Of a DNA stretch of 64,000 bases, positions 55,887 to 64,000 are shown piece after piece (the stretch's first letter is position 1; every line of letters begins with the position of its first letter). Origin of the DNA: Taiwanofungus camphoratus. Taxonomy: Eukaryota > Basidiomycota > Agaricomycetes > Polyporales > Taiwanofungaceae. The notes beneath the pieces are model-generated. The model saw nothing but the letters and a program-made list of their open reading frames with translations. It was not told the DNA's origin and searched no databases. The stretch spans positions 2,356,001 to 2,420,000 of the forward strand of contig CP021221.1 in NCBI GenBank assembly GCA_003999685.1. The letters run 5' to 3'. The position numbers and the translations under genes are program-made.

Positions 55887-57407
55887 ATGGCCTCTCTGGC
55901 TCCTCCTCCTCCTCCAAACCGACACCGTGCTTCCTCTACTAATGTCTGTCCCCCCCTGACCCTCAGCACTCTGGGTTCCCGTCGCAGGTCCAACTCTCTG
56001 CTCGACCTACCCCCGCCTGCTCCCTCTCCCGTAGCCACCCCTCCGAATTCACCCCCAGTCGAAAGTATTCGTCCCTTGTCCTTGTCAATACCGCCCGTGC
56101 CACCAAGGTCGCTGCCACCACAGTCCATGTTTGAATCAATGCTTTCCCGATGTTTGCAGCTGCTACATATTGCTCCGAAACACAGTGCTCCCTCTACTCC
56201 ATCGTCCCCGCGACCTAGTCGTACGAGCATAGACTCGACTATCCTCCCCATGTCTGCCTCGCCAACGCAGACCGCGTTCAGCGACGCGTTTCCGGCTCCC
56301 GAGACACCGTTGCTCAAGTCGCGTTGGTTTTTGAAGGGGCCTCCCTCGGTACGTAATACTCCCCCTCGTGTGATCGGGTTTTCATCAGCTTCCCATCCTT
56401 CCAGGTGCATGCACCAGTACTATTTGTGCTCATGCTGTTTCCTCTATCGACTGCATTGGTAGTGTTCTGCATGTCTACTCTCCCGATCACCATGCAATGG
56501 CCGCGGAATACGACGGACCTCGCGCAACTCGGGCGCGAGCTCCAGGGCTACACTCAAAGTGGGCCAGGCTCGATGGCGCATGTCATTGGTGTCATTTCCA
56601 TTGCTGCAGTGTGGAAGCACGCTTGGTCAATACCCGGCAGTGTCATTTGGGTAAGCGCCATTGGTGGTAATCATATCACGTTTGCGTTCTTAACAATTTA
56701 CTCAGAACGTCCTCGCGGGCGCCCTCTTCTCGCCGGCATTCGCTACCGTCCTCTTGACTCTGCTTACTACAGTTGGATCTGTGTTTGCAACTCTCCTCGC
56801 TACACCACTAGCTCCTGTTCTTTCGCAATTCTTTCCCCGAGCTCTAGATCTCACACGATCAGCGCTCGAAGGTGGTTCCAGCACAGATGAGGCCTCGAGC
56901 CCAACGTCTGCAGCTTGGGTCCGGCTGTCCATCCTTCGACTTATCGCCATTGTCCCGTGGGCCGGGATTAACATCGCGTGTGGGGTATGTGGCGTCGCGA
57001 TCCAGGACTGCTTTCTGGGGTACTTCCTCGGCTCGCTACCCTGGACCGCGGTGACGTGCCAGGTCGGCGACATCCTGCAGACCGTCGCGACGAACCCGTC
57101 GCCCACGCCGCAGACCGTGCAGTCGCTCATCATGTCGCCCGCAATCCTCACGAAGCTCGCGGTCCTCTCCTTCCTCTCGCTCGCGCCAATCCTCGGCCGC
57201 AACCGCCTGCGCGCGTGGGTCGCGTTGTCCGCGTCGCAGATGGCGTCGCCTGTGGCGAGCGCCTTCGATGAGCGCACGCCGCGCTGGGCGTGGGTCCGGG
57301 AGTGGCAGAGCCGGATACGGGTGCCGTCGCGTTCCCGGGCGCGCGAGGCGTTCCGGAAGGAGCTGGAGGTGCTAGTGCGTGAGAAGGACGAGAGCCTCCC
57401 GCTGTGA
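55887..57407 (+). CDS. TVP38/TMEM64-family (VTT domain) membrane protein
   Basis: After a disordered Pro/Ser N-terminus (MASLAPPPPPNRHRASSTNV) of about 160 residues, a membrane region begins VHAPVLFVLMLFPLSTALVV. The VTT (DedA-like) core reads NVLAGALFSPAFATVLLTLL, TTVGSVFATLLATPLAP, LSILRLIAIVPWAGINIACG, VAIQDCFLGYFLGSLPWTAV and VGDILQTVATNPSP. The reentrant-loop pattern and an Arg-Pro-like turn fit the family, whose members act in Golgi and ER membranes (yeast Tvp38; mammalian TMEM41B is a lipid scramblase). The C-terminus is basic and cytosolic. Only a few introns, so the last exon is large. A scramblase role is inferred from the fold alone. Confidence 0.85.
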
Positions 57408-58343
57408 GGCCCCGTTTACCTGTTTGCCTGGATTACGCCGATCTGCTTTGCCTCACGGACACCATGACGTGTACGACCCCTATCATCGCCATATCATCAT
57501 CATTACCACCAACATCGAAAACACCCCCATATTCCCACGACGCGACGCTGCATGACTGTTGACATCCCTACCATTGCTACCCACTCATCTGCCTCTGTGC
57601 ATAGCGCCTGGGCTTAGGACTCTAACTGACACCCCTGTGCCCGCTCCGCACGACTCCAATAGACTTCGGCCTCGACTTTGACCTTCGCCTATTCGGGCTA
57701 GATGCCGCCTGCTTCATTTACGCTAGCAATTTAGCATGCTCCATTGCCCTTGGTCTCTGTGGCTGCCATCTAAGATAGCATGCACGGCCCTCCTAGAGAC
57801 TGCCGCCTTATACGATACGCTCCCCTTTATCTCGACGCCATCATGCCCCACATCCATTACAGCGATTACGATACGATACTCCGTGCTCTGCATATATATC
57901 CTAGTCCCCGATCACAGTGCTTATATTTATCGTTCCTTCGCTGACCAACGCCCGATCTTTTGAAACTTCACCCCGTGCCCCGTCGTTCATGCATGCTTTT
58001 TCCTTTACTTGGTTAATGCTGAGTGGTCTTATCTCTTCGTTTAACTTAGCCTCTCATCGTGGGGTGCGTCTTGAGGACGCGAGCGTCGGTTTGCTTGGTT
58101 TGAGCTCGTGTAGCATACGGAGCTCCCACATATTGTCAGAATGCAGTACGAGAGCAGTCCGGGTAACAATCCAATGGGAATAGTTTGAGGCTGGAGCGGT
58201 CAAATTGGTGTGAGCTTGGAAGTGTAATCTCAGGACCGGGTATGACTACGAAGCAACGGCAACCACATTATTTGACTATGATACACATACAGGGGAAATA
58301 AGAAAGGATGGAAAGCCCAACATGTATTACCGCTCAAGTGACG
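57408..58343. other. Spacer between convergent genes, no supported gene
   Basis: About 0.94 kb between the stop codons of the TVP38-like gene and the STIMATE-family gene. It should hold both 3' UTRs. No repeat, RNA gene or conserved frame was found. Confidence 0.5.
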
Positions 58344-59970
58344 TTATAGGACTGTACGCGGGATGCCAATGTGCGCTGAAAGCTGGCTCGCCCAGACACT
58401 GTCCACCTCCTCCTTCCTCGCCTCCATCCTCTTCCCCGTCCAGTCCTCCTCCCCCACACGCTCCGCCCAGTCATCCGTTCCCGTTCCCTCCCACGCAACC
58501 CACTCCTTCTCGTCCTGAATCTCGCCCATCTCGAACTCCGAGCCTGCACTCTGCCTGCGTGGAAGGGGGCCAGGCGCGGCAACAGACGCCGGCGCGTTCA
58601 CCGCCTCCGCAGGCGGTGTGTGGGGATGCAGCATGAGTGCCGGAGGCGGAGAGCGCCGTCTGCGCTTCGGTCTTGGGGACGCACTCTTGCTGCGGGAGGA
58701 GGGGACGGAGGAGGCCGGGGACATACTAGTGCTCGCGAAGCTGCTTGAGAGACTCGGTGGATACGCGTGGGCAGCCGCAGTGTGGCCGCCTACATCAATA
58801 TCGATCGCCTTGGGCACGGGAGTGTTCGAGCCGGACCCGGCAATAGTCGCTGTCCCGGAGCTGAGAGACTTCGGTTCGCCGATTGGCAAATCTTCGGTCA
58901 AGCCATCTCTGGAGTGCGACCTCGAACGCAGGCGGGGATTCTCGATGTCGTGTCTCGCGGGGAGTGAACCGCTATCGTCTTCGTCGTCTGAAGATGCACG
59001 GAAGAGGGGTTCGTTGTCGGGATCTAAGGAACATCGCCGGGAATCTGAGGGTAAGGCTACTGAGGCTACTGGGGAGGACTTGACGATGGAGTCAATCACC
59101 CAGAACTGGATGACGTTCATCATAATGGGAAACAATCCCATCGTACTGTTAATCGTAAAGGGAGATTAATCGTGTACAAAAGATACAAGAATCATCGTTC
59201 TTACAATATGACCTGCAGGGCATCACTTGGGCCTAAGAAGCCCAGTAGCCATTCACCCCACTTGAAGATCCCTGGCCAAGCGGCAAAGAGAGCTACAACC
59301 AGGAGCTTCATAGTCATCAGTGCGAAGACATATACGGCTGCTTGCCGAGCCCAATAACCGAAGGAGGGTGGGGAGCCATATTGCCCGGACTCGAAGCCCT
59401 TGAAGTGGCATTTCTCGGTGAATAACCAAGTTGAAAGATGAAGAATAAAATATATTACACCGACACCTGTGAAGGACACGGTTGAATGTATCAAACTGCG
59501 CAGAGTGAGAACGCGACCGACCAATCGTGGTGTCGATAAGTATGTTCAGGAAATAGAGCACACATGCATTGCTGAAAGATACATGGGCGACGACGTCTGA
59601 TATGAGCACGTTGACGCCGTGGACACATAGTTGTCCGACAATTTGCTTCGATACGTCGAACAACCTACACGGGTCCCAGCCAACGTATAGTCAGCATGGT
59701 CGTTTCGGTATTTGATGGCTAGCGAACACAGACCATATTCGCCACGGACGTTTCGGTGTCTCTCTGTGTCGCTTATAGATTAGGGAGGATATGACCAACA
59801 CACCCATGAGGCCTTGAGTAATCTGCGCATTTTGGTTGGAACTTCACGAAAAGTCGGCTATACTGGACGGAGGACGGAGGACGTACTAGAGCGGTGGGGC
59901 CCAGGAGCCGACACGAACGGCGGTCTACATCAGGATAGTCGTCAAAAAAGCCATCCGCCACGTCCTCCAT
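58344..59970 (-). CDS. STIMATE-family (TMEM110-like) multi-pass membrane protein
   Basis: The start MEDVADGFFDDYPDVDRRSC leads through an intron to ITQGLMGVLVISSLIYKRHR, then LFDVSKQIVGQLCVHGVNVL and NACVLYFLNILIDTT. A later helix run reads GVGVIYFILHLSTWLFTEKC, GYWARQAAVYVFALMTMKLL and VVALFAAWPGIFKWGEWLLG, then MGLFPIMMNVIQFWVIDSIV. These match the family of vertebrate STIMATE and fungal vacuolar membrane proteins such as YPL162C. The C-terminal third is a cytosolic disordered tail rich in Ser, Pro and Arg, ending with a Glu/Trp-rich segment. In animals the protein helps Ca2+ entry at ER-plasma membrane contacts; the fungal role is not established. Confidence 0.85.
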
Positions 59971-60466
59971 GACCACAGACGAAATAGAGGGTAAATGAGA
60001 GTATCCAGTTTGCCAGGCAGGCCGGCCTAGGGATGTAGCCTACGGCGTAGGGCTGTGGGAGCGGCGGTTCGGTGTGGATCTGAGCACATCCAACATCCAA
60101 GTTAGGAAGGTTTACCGCAGCCTCAGCGTGATCATAAGGCTGATTTCGTACTTCGGCCCTCTTCCAAGTTCCTTATATGCGCTACGAGACAGTGAGAAAT
60201 AAAATATGCTTTGCATTCTGGGAACTTATACGAGTGTATATATACTTCATGTCATATGGTCGTCCGGGAGCCCACAATGAGAAAAAAACAGTTGAAGGAG
60301 GAACATCAATGCGGGTGAGTCAAATTAGTGGAGTGATACAGAGACAGACAGAGCGAGAGTCACAGATGAACGGATTCGATGCTTGCGAAGATAAGCACTT
60401 GAAATAGGCAGAAGAAGACGAGATCACTCGAAGGCGATCTGGAAGCGACAGACACATCTTGTTCGG
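59971..60466. other. Intergenic region between two minus-strand genes
   Basis: About 500 bp with no conserved frame. It should carry the STIMATE-family promoter and the 3' UTR of the Uds1 gene. Nothing else seen. Confidence 0.5.
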
Positions 60467-63393
60467 TCACTTCTTTCGCAGCTGAGCACGGAGGTTGGCA
60501 TTCTCGGTTTGCATGGAATTCAACTCCTCCATAAGCGCCATCTGCTGCGTCTGTTGCGAGGTACGCATGTTCTCGATCTCCTCCTTAGCTCGCGCGAGCG
60601 ATGCATTGCACTCTGCTAGCTGAGTCTCCATCTGCTTCCGCACTGAATCCGATGCAGACGCAGCATCTGATGCCAAGGTCAATGCACGAGCACTGAGCGT
60701 ATTATTGGCATCGGTGAGCTGTCGGCACGTCTCCGCTTGTTCTGCAGCCTGTGTCTCGACTTCAAGCTTTTCGGCAAGTATGCGATCAACAGACTCTTGC
60801 AGGTGCTGTACCTCATCTTGTCTGTGGCAAAAATGGGGATCAGTCTAGGCAGCGATAAGAACTAGACCAGCCTAGAACACTCACAACGCGGCTTGTTTAG
60901 ATAAAAGAACTACGTTGCGATCCTCAAGCATCTTGACCTGCTTCTGATATGTTTCCAGAGCAGCGTTGCTCTCCTGTGCAAGCTTCTGCGCTCTCTCCGC
61001 GTTCTTTTTGAGCAGGTCATGCGCCTGCGCAAACCGGATGAGGCGCTCGATCAATGCACGGTCGTCTGCGATAATAGCTTGCACCCGTGCAGAGAATGCT
61101 TCGACCGAGAACGCGCCAATGTTCTGCGGCGGGCCTCTAGGATCATATAGCGTCTTAAGCGAACGCACATCCATTTCCGAGAGCGACGAATTACTTCGCG
61201 TCGGAATTGGGCTGCCAGTAGGTGAACTAGGCGACCCGGCTCGAAAGTTGCGTTGTCCTAATCTTGCTGCGCGAGCTTCTGGAGAGGGAAGAATAGCCCA
61301 CAGAGGTTGAAGAATGGCCACGATCTTACTTGCATCACCTGCGTATTCAACGGGAGTCTGAGATGCTTGAAGACTTGCGACGGCCATTGAGGCGATCGAT
61401 TGTTCCTGAGAGCGTAGAAGTGATGAGAGTTAGAACACGAAGATATATCAGGTAGATCCAGACAAACCCTGAGCTGGGCTTCCAAATCTCTAGCCTGCGC
61501 TCTCGCCTGATCCCTGGACCGCCGTGCTTCTTCGATCTCCTCGAACAAGGTTTCCCGTTTGTCCAAGCCGGTACGAATGTCTGCTTCGAGTTTCGTGCGG
61601 ATCATGACCCACTCTTCTTCAGCGTGAGCATGAGCATCTACTTTAGCATGTAGCTCCTCCAAGTGTTTGCCTACAGATGTGACCTGCCCAAGCAACGATG
61701 CATCCCGGGAGAACAGTAGTACTCCGTGAGTTTGCATTAGCTCCCGTAAGGCATCGGAAACTTCAGCAAGTTGTGTTTTGCTTTCTCCTCCATCCTGTAG
61801 TGTCGCCTTTTCCGCATCCCATGCAGCCCGGTCGGCCTCCCACCGCAGCCTCAGGGTTTCAAGCTCACTCTCCTTTGCCTCAATCCGCATCTGGCTCTCC
61901 TCCCGCTCCCTCGCATGCATGCTCTCCATCTCTGCAGTATTCTCACTATTGCTCTCCTCCAGAATCTCCAACCTCCGCTCAAGCGTGTCAACCTCTCTCC
62001 TTCGCTCCTCCAACTCTGCCCGCTCCTGAATCCACTCCTCTCTCCGTGTCTCTAATTCACGCAACTGCGTATCCAACTCCTCCATCTTCTCCGTCTGTCG
62101 CTCAAGCGTAGCGATCGTGTCTTCGGCTGATTGCAGGTCCATCCCCAGCGACGTTTCGACCTGCTCTTTCTCCAGCTTCAACATTGACAGCTCCCGTGCC
62201 ATTTCAGCCTGTTTCGCAGTGGCAGCCTCGAGAGCTGCGGTAGCCGCTCTGAGTTTTTCCTCCAGTCCTAGTACCTCTGCAAGCGTCGGGAGCGGCCGCG
62301 GCACTGGCGGGACGACGGTATCCAAGTGTCCCGCGAAGAAGTGCTCGAAACGTCCCTTGGACGATGATGTCTGTATGCTAGTGACGGACGACGTCGTGGG
62401 GCTCATCTGCGAGCTGCGGGCGGGCGTGTTGTACCCAGACGTGCTTGATTCCCCGCTTTCGGGGCTAATCTTTTTCTCAAGACCGCGCACGGAGTAGCTG
62501 AGCACGCCTGCGCGATGTTCAAGGAGCTTACGCTGGATCTCAGATGCACGCTCAGAGACGCGCCAAAGCTCCTTCTGCGCGAGGTCGACTTTGCGGTTTG
62601 CAGTCTCAACCTGCTCGGAGGTCTGCTTAGACACATTTTTATAAGAGGCGTTGGCTTTGGAGAGGGAGAGGGCGGCGTCACGGATCTTGGTCTCCAGCGA
62701 AAGCTTTTTAGACATGGCAACAAGTCGCGAGGAGAGCACCTGATGCTCCTGCGTACACAAACATCTAGCATCTTAGATAATTGCAATGTCGAATAGACTG
62801 ACCTTCTTCAACTCCTCTACCTCCTCTGCGCTGAGGATCTCACAACTGCGACTGTCCACTATTGCTTCACTGGCAAGTAGACTCATGAGCAGATCATCGC
62901 GAGTACTGTACACCCCTGAAGCACTCTTGAGTTCCATGCCCGCCCCATTGACTGGCTTCCTCGTAAGCTCAGAGACACGGCTTGGCATGGCCCGTGGAGA
63001 CGAAGGACCTGCAACGGGTGAGGAGAGGGGCGCCGACGAAGTCTGGCTCCGTGCGGGCGAGACCATACCATTTATGCCATTTGATTCACGAGAAGACTTT
63101 GAGGAATGGAGCGATACGCGACTTGCATCTTCCGATTCCGACCTGTTCGGGTTAGGTGGAGGCTTCTGTCGGTCCTTTCGTAGAAACAAGGCAGCAGTCG
63201 CCTTCGGACTCTCTGTCAGTTCAGTAGGACTTTGCAAAGGAGAAGGTGGCCATGATGCTTTTGCAGAAATATTGAGAGGTGCCGTAGATTGAACCGGTGA
63301 CTGCGCGGGAGGTGTCGATTGTGGGGGAGGAAACTGCTGGGAGGTGGGAGTGCTGCTGCCGCCGCCTGTAAGAAACCGCCGCACCCCGTTCAT
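60467..63393 (-). CDS. Uds1-domain septation protein with long coiled coil
   Basis: The start MNGVRRFLTGGGSSTPTSQQ opens a disordered Ser/Pro N-terminus. The Uds1 domain (up-regulated during septation) begins VYSTRDDLLMSLLASEAIVD and continues CEILSAEEVEELKK, across an intron into EHQVLSSRLVAMSKKLSLET and AALSLSKANASYKN. Very long coiled coils follow (ATLERQTEKMEELDTQLREL, AELEERRREVDTLERRLEIL), broken by a Ser-rich linker and by a globular-looking segment DASKIVAILQPLWAILPSPE and LKTLYDPRGPPQNIGAFSVE. The end is coiled coil (MEELNSMQTENANLRAQLRK). In fission yeast the family is induced at septation, and location at the division site or cortex is the likely role. Only a few short introns are present. 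Confidence 0.88.
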
Positions 63394-64000
63394 GGAAGGC
63401 TCAACAGAATATTACTATTGAGGGTATCTTGCCGTAGATCACAGCCAGCTGCAACTAGAGGAAATCCGGAGAAGACCACACGGGTCGGTTGCAACCAGTA
63501 ATCAAGAGAACCAGCTGCCAGCGACTAGAGCTCGAGGCGACAAGCTTGAAGGTGTATTAGATGTAACCGAACGTGAACGAAAGTGAAGAATGTAAGCCTT
63601 AATCATGTACGAGACGTTAACTTTATGAAGGTTGAGTAGAATTTGGAAGGCGGACGGACATGACTATAGGGCAGCGTCAAGACGAACAGGCTTCGATTTC
63701 GAGAAATCAGCATAACAACTCGGCGACTTTATTCTCAAAGTAAGATGAATGTATCTCTGTACAATGCTACATATCTAACAGCCATTTTTCATGCCCCAGG
63801 TAGCCAAGGCGAGTGACTGGGCACTCTGAGGCTGCGGAAAGCTTCTGTAGGCACCACACTGATCTGACATACAGGCAGATACAAATCCAGCGTACCTACC
63901 ATTCAATCAAGCAGGAACGTGAATATGCCTGGTGCGCTTTTGCATTCATCGAGCACAATCTTAACCCCTATGCGATTGGAACCACGGAAGCCCACCCCAA
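63394..64000. other. Upstream region of the Uds1 gene to window end
   Basis: About 600 bp with no supported coding region. Any gene beginning here would lie mostly outside the window. No TATA box was identified. Confidence 0.45.

Noticed and set aside
61698-62497. Plus-strand frames across the Uds1 gene
   Set aside because: They are antisense to the long coiled coil, Ser/Leu-rich mirrors of Glu/Arg-rich codons.
1-64000. Transposons, LTR or virus-like elements, CRISPR arrays
   Set aside because: I looked for reverse transcriptase, integrase, transposase and capsid motifs and for long terminal or spaced repeats and saw none; only simple repeats are present.

Overview
The window looks like a gene-dense stretch of nuclear chromosome from a basidiomycete fungus, most likely an Agaricomycete. 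Nearly every gene is cut by many short GT-AG introns of about 50-60 nt, genes lie on both strands a few hundred bases apart, and several families are ones I know from Agaricomycetes (DUF6533 membrane protein, fungal BTB protein, cupin with a C-terminal membrane anchor, trifunctional HIS4, Argonaute). I see no LTR element, virus-like element, DNA transposon, CRISPR array or rRNA. The species is not identified.

Layout. 0.5-1.8 kb: secreted or anchored cupin. 2.6-6.2 kb: very GC-rich gene for a long disordered, repeat-filled protein, followed by 1.7 kb of GC-rich sequence without a convincing gene. 7.9-9.8 kb: clearly AT-richer island with a DUF6533 membrane protein. 10.7-13.7 kb: the centromeric histone CENP-A, divergent from a Gfd2/YDR514C-like DEDDh nuclease. 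14.7-16.7 kb: decayed S10 serine carboxypeptidase. 17.0-22.0 kb: ceramide synthase, REX3-type RNA exonuclease and AP-1 sigma adaptin. 22.3-33.0 kb: a conserved unknown protein, NAD-isocitrate dehydrogenase subunit 1, an alpha/beta hydrolase, a metal-dependent amidohydrolase, an SDR and pyruvate dehydrogenase E1-beta. 33.2-36.0 kb: HIS4, with an intron-bearing tRNA-Gln starting 94 bp from its start codon. 36.7-40.7 kb: an Argonaute that looks slicer-competent. 41.8-46.5 kb: an unknown protein, a Ca2+-regulated mitochondrial carrier and a small coiled-coil gene. 46.9-51.2 kb: a long coiled-coil protein. 51.5-52.4 kb: BTB gene in a second AT-rich patch. 52.8-57.4 kb: CK2 beta, ribosomal protein eL36 and a TVP38/TMEM64-type membrane protein. 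58.3-63.4 kb: a STIMATE-family membrane protein and a Uds1-domain septation protein.

Most genes are housekeeping and do not form a pathway cluster; IDH1 and PDB1 are both mitochondrial central-carbon enzymes but are separated by unrelated genes. The most interesting points are: a probable AT-AC intron in the Argonaute gene, supported by exact restoration of a conserved PIWI motif; a CENP-A whose N-tail keeps an H3-like ARKSTGG block next to a long polyglycine run; a carboxypeptidase pseudogene that still shows all catalytic motifs; and two AT-rich islands carrying members of families that are often expanded in Agaricomycetes. Gene models were built by hand from open frames, splice signals and remembered family sequences; exon borders are given where I traced them.
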